DNA of 37,065 nucleotides from Dehalococcoidia bacterium (GTDB lineage Bacteria; Chloroflexota; Dehalococcoidia; Bin125): assembly GCA_022824765.1 (NCBI GenBank), contig JAJDZG010000041.1, positions 1 through 37,065 of the forward strand, given 5' to 3'. Each line of letters opens with the position of its first letter. Within the stretch, counting starts at the first letter, position 1. This document shows positions 26,653 to 36,767 of this stretch, one piece after another. Under the pieces are notes generated by a model. That model was not told where the DNA came from. It did no database searches and saw only the letters and a program-made list of their open reading frames with translations. Position numbers and translations under genes: made by a program.

Positions 26653-26766
26653 CGTCTGCCCGCACCAGCGCGCGTGTAAGCTGGAGGCAACGTGGTTCGT
26701 GGGCTGTCGGGCGCAAGGCTCGGCGGCGGCCCCAACTGGGGTCTCCAGAACGCGAATGGGTGTGAG

Positions 26767-28029
26767 ATGGTCTTGACCCTGGCTGGGGCCGCGTTGGACG
26801 CGGCCGACGCGGAGATTGCCTCCGCCATCGAACGTGAAGCCGAACGTCAGCGCGACGGACTCGAGCTGATCGCCTCCGAAAACTACCCCTCCGAGCCCGT
26901 CCTCGCCGCGATGGGCTCCGTCCTCACCAACAAGTACGCCGAAGGCTACCCCGGCAAGCGCTACTACGGCGGCTGCGAATTCGTCGACATCGTCGAAGAA
27001 CTCGCCATCGACCGCGCCAAGTCCCTCTTCCACGCCGACCACGCCAACGTCCAGGCTCACTCCGGCACCCAGGCCAACATCGCCGCCTACTTCGCCCTCC
27101 TCTCGCCCGGCGATACCGCGATGGGGCTCGAACTCAATCACGGCGGACACCTCACCCACGGCCTGCCCGTCAACATCTCCGGCCGCTGGTTCGAATTCGT
27201 CTCCTACGGCGTCGACCAGGAAACCGAGCAGATCGACTACGACGCCATGGCCGCCACAGCCCGCGAGCACCGCCCCAAAGTGATCGTCGTCGGAGCCACC
27301 GCCTACCCGCGCATCTACGACTTCGCCCGCGCCGCCGAAATCGCCGAGTCCGTTGACGCAACCCTGATGGTCGACATGGCCCACGTCGCCGGCCTCGTCG
27401 CCGGCGGAGTCCATCCCTCGCCAGTCCCCTACGCCCCGGTCGTCACCACGACCACCCACAAGACCCTGCGCGGCCCGCGCTCAGCGCTCATCCTCACCAA
27501 CAGCGAGATGGCCCGCGCCATCGACCGCGCCATCTTCCCCGGCACCTCCGGCGGACCTCACATGCACACCATCGCCGCCAAGGCCGTCGCGCTCAAGGAA
27601 GCGGCAACGCCCCAATTCGCCGAATACGCCGCCCAGATTGTCGCCAACGCCCGCGCCCTCGCCGATGCATTGATGTCCGAAGGCTGGCGCGTCGTCTCCG
27701 GCGGCACCGACAATCATCTCCTCCTGCTCGACGTTGGAGTCAAAAGTCTCACCGGCAAGGCCGCCGAAGCCGCCCTCGACGACGTCGGCATCACCGTCAA
27801 CAAGAACACCATCCCCTATGACACCCAGCGTCCGACCGTCACCTCCGGCGTCCGCATCGGCACGCCCGCGTTGACAACGCGCGGCATGCGCGAGGACGAC
27901 ATGCGCCGCGTCGCCGGACTGATCAGCCGCGTGCTCGACCAGATCGACGACGCCTCCGAGCACGAGCGAGTCCGCGCCGAAGTCCGCGATCTCGCCGCCG
28001 GCTTCCCCATCCCCGGCATCAGCAGCTAG
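26767..28029 (+). CDS. glyA: Serine hydroxymethyltransferase (GTG 26692 is an alternative start)
   Basis: [61 protein letters not shown]. Confidence 0.96.
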   Translation: MVLTLAGAALDAADAEIASAIEREAERQRDGLELIASENYPSEPVLAAMGSVLTNKYAEGYPGKRYYGGCEFVDIVEELAIDRAKSLFHADHANVQAHSGTQANIAAYFALLSPGDTAMGLELNHGGHLTHGLPVNISGRWFEFVSYGVDQETEQIDYDAMAATAREHRPKVIVVGATAYPRIYDFARAAEIAESVDATLMVDMAHVAGLVAGGVHPSPVPYAPVVTTTTHKTLRGPRSALILTNSEMARAIDRAIFPGTSGGPHMHTIAAKAVALKEAATPQFAEYAAQIVANARALADALMSEGWRVVSGGTDNHLLLLDVGVKSLTGKAAEAALDDVGITVNKNTIPYDTQRPTVTSGVRIGTPALTTRGMREDDMRRVAGLISRVLDQIDDASEHERVRAEVRDLAAGFPIPGISS

Positions 28030-28085
28030 CCCACCCAAGCTCAGCAACATCGGACGGCCGCACGGCCGCAGCGAAGGAACGAAAC

Positions 28086-28388
28086 ATGGCCCAAACCGCC
28101 ACAGCCTACGAAATCATGGTCGTCCTGCACCCCGACATCGTCGGCGACCAAATCGAAGCGCGCATCGCGCAGCTGCGCCGCACCCTCACCGAGCACGGCA
28201 ACGACGTCACCGAAGTGATCGACTGGGGCCGCCGCCGACTCGCCTACCCAATCAAGCAGGCCTTCGAAGGCCACTACCTGATCGCCCACTTCGACGGCGG
28301 TCCCGACAGCCGCCGCGACGACCTGGAGCAGTCGCTGCTGATCGACGAACAAGTCCTGCGGCACATGATCATCAAGCGCGACCGTTAG
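28086..28388 (+). CDS. rpsF: Ribosomal protein bS6
   Basis: YEIMVVLHPDI...WGRRRLAYPIKQAFEGHYLIAHFDG; adjacent to ssb and rpsR. Confidence 0.95.
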   Translation: MAQTATAYEIMVVLHPDIVGDQIEARIAQLRRTLTEHGNDVTEVIDWGRRRLAYPIKQAFEGHYLIAHFDGGPDSRRDDLEQSLLIDEQVLRHMIIKRDR

Positions 28389-28424
28389 TCTCCTCAGCAA
28401 CAACATCTCGAGCGGCGGTACTCA

Positions 28425-28859
28425 ATGGCGAGTCTGAACAAGGTCATGATCATCGGCAACCTCGGCCGAGACCCGGAAATGCGCTTCACCGCGAACGGTC
28501 AAGCGCTGGCGACCTTTAGCGTCGCATGCAATCGCCGCTATACGACTAGAGACGGTGAACAGCGCGACGAGACCGAGTGGGTCCGCGTCGTCTGTTGGGC
28601 CCGCCAGGCAGAGATCGCCGGTCAATACCTGCAGAAGGGTTCTCAGGTGTACGTCGAAGGGCGCCTGCAGACCCGCTCATGGGAAGACCAGCAGGGTCAG
28701 ACCCGATACACGACCGAAGTCGTCGCCCAGTTCTTCCAAATGCTTGGTGGCCGCGGCGGCGGCGGCGGCGACTTCGGAGGCGGCGGCGGCGGATGGCAGG
28801 ACGGACCTCCCGACTACCAGGGCGGCGGACCCGACGCCGGCGACCTGCCCTTCGAGTAA
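28425..28859 (+). CDS. ssb: Single-stranded DNA-binding protein
   Basis: [31 protein letters not shown]; Gly-rich linker; C-terminal DLPFE tip. Confidence 0.96.
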   Translation: MASLNKVMIIGNLGRDPEMRFTANGQALATFSVACNRRYTTRDGEQRDETEWVRVVCWARQAEIAGQYLQKGSQVYVEGRLQTRSWEDQQGQTRYTTEVVAQFFQMLGGRGGGGGDFGGGGGGWQDGPPDYQGGGPDAGDLPFE

Positions 28860-28922
28860 CAACCAGTCACCCAAACCAACACGCACCACACGGACCACAC
28901 GGACAATGCAGGAGAACGATTG

Positions 28923-29645
28923 ATGGCGACTGACTCTGAACCGAACGTCGAAGCGGCGCCGCCAGCGGCGCCCGCGCCCGCCCCCGAGCCGCCAATCCCG
29001 GCTGCCCCGCCCGAGCCAGCGGCCGAAGCGCCGCCAAGCGCTCCCGCCGCGGCCGCTCCACCCACGAGCCTGCCCCGCATTACCCCCGCACCGGTCACCG
29101 GCGAGCGCTTGCCCACCATGATCGAGCGCACCCGCCGACGTGGTCGCCGGCGCCGCGCACCGACCTTCACACCACAGGAGGTCAAGTCGATCGACTACAA
29201 GGACGTTGACCAGCTCAAGAAGCTGATCTCCGACCGCGGCCGCATCGAGCCGCGCCGCAAGACCGGCCTCACCGCCAAGGACCAGCGCAAGCTCGCCCGC
29301 GAAATCAAGCGCGCCCGCGAGATGGCCCTACTCCCCTACACCGCCGAGCACATGCGCCAGACCTCCCGCTTCCGAATGGTCACCCGCGCCGCACAGCGTG
29401 CGATGCGCGCCGAGCTCGACGACGCCCCGCCAAGCGATCCCGTCGAGGGCGGCGCGGCCAGCCAGGACGCCCCACCGGCCGAGCCTCAGACCGCGCCAGC
29501 CGCCGAAGCCGCGCCCGTCAGCACCACAGCGCCGACCGATGCTGCGCCCGTCGAGCCGACCGCAGCAGCTCCGGCTGAGGCCCCTGCCAGCGCTGACCCG
29601 CCCGCTGACCCGCCCGCCGCAGATGCTGGGGAAGCCAACGACTGA
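28923..29645 (+). CDS. rpsR: Ribosomal protein bS18 with long Ala/Pro-rich N- and C-terminal extensions
   Basis: Core [65 protein letters not shown] within a 240-aa ORF. Confidence 0.92.
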   Translation: MATDSEPNVEAAPPAAPAPAPEPPIPAAPPEPAAEAPPSAPAAAAPPTSLPRITPAPVTGERLPTMIERTRRRGRRRRAPTFTPQEVKSIDYKDVDQLKKLISDRGRIEPRRKTGLTAKDQRKLAREIKRAREMALLPYTAEHMRQTSRFRMVTRAAQRAMRAELDDAPPSDPVEGGAASQDAPPAEPQTAPAAEAAPVSTTAPTDAAPVEPTAAAPAEAPASADPPADPPAADAGEAND

Positions 29646-30949
29646 TGACCGCTGCGCTGGGCATTGGCCTCTTGGGCTTGGGCGTCGTCGGCCGCGCTGT
29701 CCTGGACGCCGTCCAGCACAACGGCGACGCCTACGCCTCCCGCTGCGGACGCCGACTCGACGTCCGCGCCGCCGCCGTCCGCAACGTCGCCGCTCGCCGC
29801 GAACTCGCGCCGGCCATGGTCATCAGCGACGACCCCATGGCCGTCGGCCAGCGCGATGATGTCCAGCTCGTCGTCGAGCTGATGGGCGGCGACGAGCCCG
29901 CCGCCGCATGTATCGAGGCGGCGCTGTCGGCTGGCAAGTCGGTGGTGACCGCCAACAAAGAGGTCATGGCCAAGCACGGCCCCCGCCTGCTCGCGCTCGC
30001 CGACCACAACGACGCCGAGCTGCGCTACGAAGCCAGTGTCGGCGGCGGCATCCCCATCATCGGCGTCCTCCAGCGCGACCTGCAGGCCAACGACGTCTCC
30101 TCGATCCGTGCCATCATCAACGGCACCACCAACTACATGATCACCGCCATGTCCAGCGACGGCGTCAGCTACCACGACGCCCTCGCCGACGCTCAGCGGC
30201 TGGGCTATGCCGAAGCCGACCCGACCAACGATGTCGACGGGATCGATGCGGCCTACAAACTCTCCATCCTCGCCTCGCTCGGATTCCACGCGCAGGTGTC
30301 GCCGACCCAGGTGCACTGCGAAGGCATCCGCGCCCTCGCCGCTCGGGACTTCGTCCACGCCCGCGACCTCGGCTTCGCGATCCGCATGCTCGCCACCGCG
30401 CGACGCACCGACGACGGACTCGACCTGCGCGTCCACCCCACTCTCGTCCCGACCTCCGACCCCATGGCCGGCGTCGAAGGCGTGCTCAACGCCGTCGCCG
30501 TCTCCGGCGACCTGATCGGCACCGTCGTGCTCGAGGGACCAGGCGCTGGAGCCGGGGCGACCGCCAGCGCCGTCGTCGCCGACATCCTGGACGTCGCCGG
30601 ACGACTCGCCTCCGGACAGCCGCCCCGACGCTTGGGACAGATCGACACGTCGCCCGCGCTCGCGCCGTTGGCCGACATCCGAGTCCGCACCTATCTGCGC
30701 TTCGAGGTTCCCGACCGCGCCGGCGTGCTCGCCGAGCTCGGCGCCGTCTTCGCCGCCGAGGGCGTCAGCATCGCCTCCGTCTTGCAGACGCCCCATCCCG
30801 AGCGCTCAGATTCAGCCGACCTGATCGTCACCACCCATCACTGCCGCGACGGCGCCGTCGACCGTGTGCTCGCCAACCTCAAGCAGTCCGCCTCGGTCAA
30901 CGACCTCGGCGTCCGACTGCGTATCGAGGATCGCCGTGACCACGATTGA
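29645..30949 (+). CDS. hom: Homoserine dehydrogenase with ACT domain
   Basis: GIGLLGLGVVGRAVLDAV; GKSVVTANKEVMAKHG; INGTTNYMITAM; C-terminal VPDRAGVLAELGAVFAAEGVSIASVLQ. Confidence 0.95.
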   Translation: MTAALGIGLLGLGVVGRAVLDAVQHNGDAYASRCGRRLDVRAAAVRNVAARRELAPAMVISDDPMAVGQRDDVQLVVELMGGDEPAAACIEAALSAGKSVVTANKEVMAKHGPRLLALADHNDAELRYEASVGGGIPIIGVLQRDLQANDVSSIRAIINGTTNYMITAMSSDGVSYHDALADAQRLGYAEADPTNDVDGIDAAYKLSILASLGFHAQVSPTQVHCEGIRALAARDFVHARDLGFAIRMLATARRTDDGLDLRVHPTLVPTSDPMAGVEGVLNAVAVSGDLIGTVVLEGPGAGAGATASAVVADILDVAGRLASGQPPRRLGQIDTSPALAPLADIRVRTYLRFEVPDRAGVLAELGAVFAAEGVSIASVLQTPHPERSDSADLIVTTHHCRDGAVDRVLANLKQSASVNDLGVRLRIEDRRDHD

Positions 30950-31946
30950 TCCGACCAGCAGCGCTGACTCCCAACTCCGCCGCCTCGAAGAGTCGGTCGC
31001 CGGGCTGCGCAGTCAAGTCTCAGAACTCGCCCAGTCCGAAGCACGCGACCAGCGCGAAATGGGCGTGCTCGAGCAGCGCATCCGCGAACTCGAAGGACGC
31101 GCCATCAGCCTCGCCGCCGAAATCAACGTCGTCGCCCGTCAAGCAGAGGACATGCAGAACCTGCGCGAGCGCGTCAACCGCTTCAGCGGCGACCTCGACG
31201 CCCACAGCGAACTCACCGACGCCGCAATTCGACAGCTGCGTCAGGACATGGAAGCTCAGCGCGAGGCCAACAACGAAGCCGCACGCCGCATGACCGCCAT
31301 CGAAAAGGCCAACGCCGACCTGCGCGACCGCATCGCCGTCCAGGACGAGACGCTGCGGCGACTCAACGCCGAAGCTGGCGACGCCGCCCACCAGCAATCG
31401 CAGCTCGAGAACAGCCAGCAAGCGCTCGCCGCCAGAATCGCCGCCAACACCGAGGGCGTGCGCCGCGCCTCCAGCGAAGCCAACGCCATCGAAACCCGGA
31501 TCGAGGCCGCCGAGCGCGAACACTTCCACCTCTCCGAACGGGTCGAACTCTCCTACCAGAGCCTGCGCCGCGTCGAGGAAACCGCCCAGGAGTGGGACGA
31601 CGTGCGCACCGTCGTCGAGGCCCTGCGCAGCCGCGTCGAAGACTCCCTCAGCCAGCTCGACGCATCCAAGCTGATGGTCGCCTCCGTGCAGCGAGAGTTT
31701 GAGGCAATCGCAGAGCGAATCGGCACCGTTGAACGCGTCAGCGAGAACCTCCGCGTCCGAGACGCCCGCCGCGAACGCGACGTCTCCTCGCTCGGCGACC
31801 GGATCGAAAGCCTCACCTCCGAATCCGCCCAGGACCAGGACAAGTTCATCGCCCTCCAGGAACAAATCCGCCGACGACAGATTGACGACCTGGAGCAAGA
31901 AATCCGCGAGCTCAAGGCATTCCTGCGGGTGCGCGGCGATGACTAG
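30936..31946 (+). CDS. Uncharacterised long coiled-coil protein
   Basis: GTG start at 30936; about 335 aa, almost entirely charged/heptad-like sequence, no catalytic motif recognised. Confidence 0.7.
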   Translation: MTTIDPTSSADSQLRRLEESVAGLRSQVSELAQSEARDQREMGVLEQRIRELEGRAISLAAEINVVARQAEDMQNLRERVNRFSGDLDAHSELTDAAIRQLRQDMEAQREANNEAARRMTAIEKANADLRDRIAVQDETLRRLNAEAGDAAHQQSQLENSQQALAARIAANTEGVRRASSEANAIETRIEAAEREHFHLSERVELSYQSLRRVEETAQEWDDVRTVVEALRSRVEDSLSQLDASKLMVASVQREFEAIAERIGTVERVSENLRVRDARRERDVSSLGDRIESLTSESAQDQDKFIALQEQIRRRQIDDLEQEIRELKAFLRVRGDD

Positions 31947-33048
31947 CGCTTCTGCACGCTCCAACCTGGCGACCACTGCTGCTGCAACCGCAAGCGGCGG
32001 CGTCCTCCAGCGCTACGCCGCGTGGTTGCCGATCAGCGAAGCGACCCCCTGCGTCACGCTCGGCGAGGGCGCGACCCCGCTCGTCCGCGCAGAGTCGCTC
32101 GAGCGGCAGACCGGCGCCGACGAAGTCTGGCTCAAGCTGGAGATGTGCAACCCCACCGGCTCGTTCAAGGATCGCGGCATGGTCGTCGCCGTCGCCAAGG
32201 CCGTCGAGGACGGCGCATCCGCTGTCCTCTGCGCATCGACCGGTAACACCAGCGCCTCCGCCGCCGCCTACGCCGCCCGCTGCGGACTGCGTGCCTTCGT
32301 GCTCGTCCCGGAGGGCCGCATCGCCCAGGGCAAGCTCGCCCAGGCCGCCGCGCACGGCGCGAGAGTGATCGCCGTTGACGGCAACTTCGACGACGCCCTG
32401 CGCCTCGCCCAGCAGCTCACCGAGCGCCTGCCGCTCGCCCTCGTCAACTCCGTCAACCCCTACCGCATCGAGGGCCAAAAGACCGCCGCCATGGAGATCG
32501 TCGACGATCTCGGCGACGCCCCAGACATCCATTGCATCCCCGTCGGCAACGCCGGCAACATCACCGCCTACTGGCGCGGCTACAGCGAGTACTACCAGGC
32601 CGAGTACGCATCGCAGCGGCCGCGTATGCTCGGCACCCAGGCCGAGGGCGCCGCGCCCCTCGTGCTCGGACGCCCCGTCGCCAGGCCCGAGACCATCGCC
32701 ACCGCCATCCGCATCGGCGACCCCGCCTCCTGGGACGGCGCCATCGCCGCCCGCGACGAGTCACACGGCGCGATCATCGCCGCCTCCGACGACCAAATCC
32801 TCGACGCCTACCGTTGGCTCGCCGACCGCGAAGGAATCTTCTGCGAACCAGCCTCAGCGGCCTCCGTCGCCGGACTACTCGCTCGCCATGGCGACGGCTC
32901 GTTGTCCGGCGCCAGAGTCGTCTGCACCATCACCGGGCATGGGCTCAAGGACCCCGAACGCGCCGTCCAATCGATCCCGGCCGATGTCGTCGAAATCGAG
33001 GCCAGCATCGACGCCGCCGCCTCCGCCATCGAGGAGGGCCTGCGATGA
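31939..33048 (+). CDS. thrC: Threonine synthase
   Basis: [61 protein letters not shown]. Confidence 0.95.
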   Translation: MTSASARSNLATTAAATASGGVLQRYAAWLPISEATPCVTLGEGATPLVRAESLERQTGADEVWLKLEMCNPTGSFKDRGMVVAVAKAVEDGASAVLCASTGNTSASAAAYAARCGLRAFVLVPEGRIAQGKLAQAAAHGARVIAVDGNFDDALRLAQQLTERLPLALVNSVNPYRIEGQKTAAMEIVDDLGDAPDIHCIPVGNAGNITAYWRGYSEYYQAEYASQRPRMLGTQAEGAAPLVLGRPVARPETIATAIRIGDPASWDGAIAARDESHGAIIAASDDQILDAYRWLADREGIFCEPASAASVAGLLARHGDGSLSGARVVCTITGHGLKDPERAVQSIPADVVEIEASIDAAASAIEEGLR

Positions 33049-33620
33049 CCGACCTCGTCGACCTCCCTCGCGCAGAATCGGCAGTCCGCGAGCTGTTGCT
33101 CGCGCTCGGTGAAGACCCCCAACGCGAGGGACTCGTCGACACCCCGCGACGCGTCGCCGCCGCCTTCGCCGAGACGCTCGGCGGACGCGGCGTCGACATC
33201 CCCGCCTTGCTCTCGATCGGCTTCGAAGAGGGCCACGACGAAATGGTCATCCTCCGCGACGTGCCCTTCTACTCCACCTGCGAGCACCACCTACTCCCCT
33301 TCCACGGCGTCGCCCACATCGGCTACGTCCCCAACGGACGAGTCGTCGGACTCTCCAAGCTGGCCCGTCTCGTCGACGCCGTCGCGCGACGCCCCCAACT
33401 ACAAGAACGCCTGACCGCTCAGATCGCCGACTTGCTCATGGCCAACCTCTTGCCGCAGGGCGCCGGCGTCGCCGTCGAGGCCGAGCATCTCTGCATGCAG
33501 ATGCGCGGTATCAAAAAGCCCGGCTCGCGCATGCTCACGTCCGCAATGCGCGGCAGCTTCCGCGAGCAACAAGAGACGCGGGCGGAATTCCTCTCGCTAG
33601 TCGGGACGCAACGCCTGTGA
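33045..33620 (+). CDS. folE: GTP cyclohydrolase I
   Basis: [83 protein letters not shown]. Confidence 0.97.
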   Translation: MTDLVDLPRAESAVRELLLALGEDPQREGLVDTPRRVAAAFAETLGGRGVDIPALLSIGFEEGHDEMVILRDVPFYSTCEHHLLPFHGVAHIGYVPNGRVVGLSKLARLVDAVARRPQLQERLTAQIADLLMANLLPQGAGVAVEAEHLCMQMRGIKKPGSRMLTSAMRGSFREQQETRAEFLSLVGTQRL

Positions 33621-34627
33621 GCCTCAGTGTCGTTCGCGGTGGCTACGCCGAACTGGGCGATCGCTGGGACGCGCTCTGCCGCGCTGCCGGCTCCATGCCG
33701 TTCTCCTCACCACAGTTCGGTGAGGCCTGGTGGTCCGTCTTCGGACAACAATGCGTCGACGGAGACGCCGAACTCGACCTCGTCGGCCTCCAGAACGGCT
33801 CGGGCGACCTCGTCGCCCTCGCCCCACTCCGACGCTGCGGTTCGCATTGGACCTTCGCCGGCGACCATGAAGTGTCCGACTATCTCGGCCCCGTCGCCCT
33901 GCCTGGTCTCGAGTCCGACCTGGTCGCCGCCGTCCTCGACCGCCTGGACGCGGCCCACGCCGACTCCGCCGACTTCCGAGGCATCGAGCCCGGATCATCG
34001 TGGGAGAACGCCTTCCAGGCCGCTGCAACGCGCGGCTGGACCATCGAAGCGGCCGACGAGGCCGTGTGCCCCACGATCACGCTCCGCGGCGGCTGGGACG
34101 AGTACCTCGGCAGCCTGCGATCACGCGACCGCCGTGAGGTGCGCCGCAAGCTGCGTCCACTCCGCCAACTCGGCGGCGCCGTCACCTTCGATTCCGTCTC
34201 CGAGCCCGATGACGTCGCCGCTCGTATGCCAGAACTCCTGACCATGATGGCCGAGTCGCGCGGCGACAAGGCCATCTTCCTCACCGATGACATGCGCGCC
34301 TTCTTCGAACGACTCAGCGCCGCCATGGCCGACGCGGGATTGCTGCGGCTCTACATCCTCTCAGTCTCCAGCGAGCCGGCCGCAATGGTGTTGTGCTTCG
34401 TAGCGGACAACCAGCTCCTGCTCTACAACAGTGGATATGCTCCCCGATACCGCGACCTCTCGGCCGGACTGGCGTCCAAGGTGCTCTGCATCCGCGACGC
34501 CGTGCAACGGGGAATGTCCAGCGTGAACTTCCTGCGCGGCGACGAACCGTACAAGTACGAACTGGGCGGACAGAACGCCGTCGTACGACAGCTGCGTCTC
34601 ACCCGTCAGAGCGGAGGCATCCGATGA
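33617..34627 (+). CDS. GNAT-fold acetyltransferase (CelD/BioF2/FemAB-like)
   Basis: SPQFGEAWWSVFG; SRDRREVRRKLRPLRQLGG; LYNSGYAPRYRDLSAGLASKVLCIRDAVQRGMSSVNFLRGDEPYKYELG. Confidence 0.78.
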   Translation: MSLSVVRGGYAELGDRWDALCRAAGSMPFSSPQFGEAWWSVFGQQCVDGDAELDLVGLQNGSGDLVALAPLRRCGSHWTFAGDHEVSDYLGPVALPGLESDLVAAVLDRLDAAHADSADFRGIEPGSSWENAFQAAATRGWTIEAADEAVCPTITLRGGWDEYLGSLRSRDRREVRRKLRPLRQLGGAVTFDSVSEPDDVAARMPELLTMMAESRGDKAIFLTDDMRAFFERLSAAMADAGLLRLYILSVSSEPAAMVLCFVADNQLLLYNSGYAPRYRDLSAGLASKVLCIRDAVQRGMSSVNFLRGDEPYKYELGGQNAVVRQLRLTRQSGGIR

Positions 34628-35934
34628 GCCCCCTCAACACACACCGCAGCACACGCCGTCTGGCCGTCCTCTCAACCCACACCTCGCCGCTCGCCCGCGC
34701 CGGCACCACCAAGGCCGGCGGTATGAACGTCTACGTCGCCGACCTCTCCCGCCAGCTCGCCCAGATTGGCTGGGAAGTCGACATCTTCACCCGCCGCGAC
34801 CGCGCCGACGCGCCCGACATCGAGCAGCTCGCCCACGGCGCCCGACTCTTCCACATCGACGCCGGACCGCGCGTCAGCCTGCCGCCCATCGAGATCGCCG
34901 CGCACGTCGCCCAGTTCACCGAGCAGGTCGACCAGATCGCTCAGGACCAGCCCGCCTACGACCTCGTCCACTCCCACTACTGGGTCTCCGGACTCTCCGG
35001 CATCGAGCTCGCCCGCCGCTGGCAGACCCCCCACACCGTCATGTTCCACACCCTCGGCGCGGTCAAGGAAGTCTTCCAACAGCCCGAACCCTCCTTCCGC
35101 ATCGCCGGCGAGCGCCGCGTCGTCGCCTGCGCCGACGCCCTCATCGCCGCCACCCCCCACGAACGCGCATTCCTGATCGGCCAGTACGGCGCTGACGCCT
35201 CACGCGTCCATGTCGTGCCCTGCGGCATCGACCTCGACCGCTTCCATCCAGCCGACGCCGACGCCTCACGCCGCCGCATCAACGCCGCCCTGCCCGAGCT
35301 CGGTGTCAACGATGGCCCCGGCATCCTCTTCGTCGGACGCCTCGAACAGGCCAAGGGCGCTGAACTGCTCGTCGCCGCCCTGCCCCTGATCGCATCGCGG
35401 CCCGAGGCCCAGCTCTGGATCGTCGGCGGCGACGATCGCGACGAACCCGAGCGTCAGCGACTCCGCGAACTGGCCCGCGAAACCGGCGTCGAACCGCGCG
35501 TCCGCTTCGCCAGCGCCGCCTCCCGCGAACTGCTGCCCGACCTCTACCGCGCCGCCGACGTCTGCGCCGTGCCCTCCGCCTACGAGTCCTTTGGACTCGT
35601 CGCCGTCGAGGCGATGGCCGCAGCCACCCCCGCCGTCGCGACCCGCGTCGGCGGACTCGCCAGCACCATCGCCCACGGCAAGACCGGACTGCTCGTCGGC
35701 GACCGCTCACCCGACGCGTTCGCCCACGCCATCAACCAACTGCTCGGCGACCCCGCTCTCCGCACCCGCATGGGCGAGGCCGCCGCCGCCGATGTCGCCA
35801 TCTACGCCTGGAACAATGTCGCGCACAGTATTCTCGACGTATACGACCGACTGCTCAGCGGGAGCGAGGGCAGCCCCAGCCGCGAGCCGTGCTGCCCCGA
35901 TTCCATCGAGTCGCTGCTCGTCGCCGCCAGCTGA
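34624..35934 (+). CDS. Glycosyltransferase family 4, MshA-like
   Basis: STHTSPLARAGTTKAGGMNVYVADLSRQLAQIGWEVDIFTRR; DLVHSHYWVSGLSG; YGADASRVHVVPCGIDLDRFHP; PSAYESFGLVAVEAMA. Confidence 0.9.
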   Translation: MSPLNTHRSTRRLAVLSTHTSPLARAGTTKAGGMNVYVADLSRQLAQIGWEVDIFTRRDRADAPDIEQLAHGARLFHIDAGPRVSLPPIEIAAHVAQFTEQVDQIAQDQPAYDLVHSHYWVSGLSGIELARRWQTPHTVMFHTLGAVKEVFQQPEPSFRIAGERRVVACADALIAATPHERAFLIGQYGADASRVHVVPCGIDLDRFHPADADASRRRINAALPELGVNDGPGILFVGRLEQAKGAELLVAALPLIASRPEAQLWIVGGDDRDEPERQRLRELARETGVEPRVRFASAASRELLPDLYRAADVCAVPSAYESFGLVAVEAMAAATPAVATRVGGLASTIAHGKTGLLVGDRSPDAFAHAINQLLGDPALRTRMGEAAAADVAIYAWNNVAHSILDVYDRLLSGSEGSPSREPCCPDSIESLLVAAS

Positions 35935-35972
35935 ACAGCCGCAGTCACCGCGCTGATCGAACGGGAACGGCA

Positions 35973-36767
35973 ATGTCCGACGCTGAAGCCGAACCCCGCC
36001 GCGCCCTCGTCATCATGGCGCACCCCGACGACATCGAATTCACCTGCGGCGGGACCGTCGCCCAACTCTCCGACGACGGCTGGCACGTCACCTTCTGCCT
36101 CGTCACCAGCGGCGACAAGGGCACCAAAGACCCCGCGCTCGGACCTGCCGACCTCGGCGCCCTGCGCGAGGCCGAGCAAGAAGCCGCCGCCTCCGAACTC
36201 GGCATTCACCGCTGCATCTTCCTGCGCGTCCCCGATGGTCACGTCGAGGACGGCTCCGAGTTCCGCGGCCAGATCGTCCAGGTCCTGCGCGACGTCCGGC
36301 CCGAGTTGATGATCACCTGGGACGGCTACCGCGGATTCAACCACCGCGATCACCGCACCGTCGGCATCGCCGCGCTCGATGCCGTCTTCCCCCTCTCCCG
36401 CAACGCCAACTCCTACGCCCACCAGGTCGCCGCAGGATCACAGCCCGTCTCCGTCAACACCGTCCTGCTCGCCGGCAGCAACGAGCCCAACTACTTCGTC
36501 GACGTATCGGCCCAGCTCGACCGTCGGATCGACGCCCTGCTGCGCCACGCCTCACAGGTCCAGGCCGCCAATCGCGACGAAATGGTCGAGCGCATGCGCA
36601 ACCGCGCCGCCCAGGCCGCCAGGGCCGGACGACTGCCCTGGACCGAAGGCTTCCGACGTCTCACCTTCGGCAACATCAGCCAGCCGCGCCGCGCCGAAGC
36701 GCTCAAGGCCGAAGCCAAGGCCCGCCGCAAAGCGGAGAACAAAGAACAGGCCCACTCCAATGGCTAA
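35973..36767 (+). CDS. PIG-L/LmbE family N-acetylglucosaminyl deacetylase-like protein
   Basis: RALVIMAHPDDIEFTCGGTVAQL; TWDGYRGFNHRDHRTVGIAALDAV. Confidence 0.92.
   Translation: MSDAEAEPRRALVIMAHPDDIEFTCGGTVAQLSDDGWHVTFCLVTSGDKGTKDPALGPADLGALREAEQEAAASELGIHRCIFLRVPDGHVEDGSEFRGQIVQVLRDVRPELMITWDGYRGFNHRDHRTVGIAALDAVFPLSRNANSYAHQVAAGSQPVSVNTVLLAGSNEPNYFVDVSAQLDRRIDALLRHASQVQAANRDEMVERMRNRAAQAARAGRLPWTEGFRRLTFGNISQPRRAEALKAEAKARRKAENKEQAHSNG

Noticed and set aside
26681-26748. Possible riboswitch stem CTGGAGG...TCTCCAG upstream of glyA
   Set aside because: The 5' arm overlaps a candidate -10 (TAAGCT) and would lie outside the transcript; no match to known glycine, THF or ZTP riboswitch cores that I could recognise.
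28040-28085. CGGCCGCACGGCCG upstream of rpsF as an S6:S18 autoregulatory leader
   Set aside because: Short GC palindromes only; could not see the conserved CCG-containing leader structure with confidence.
29908-30939. 343-aa ORF in another frame over hom
   Set aside because: Extremely Arg/Pro/His-rich frame-shifted reading of hom; no independent support.
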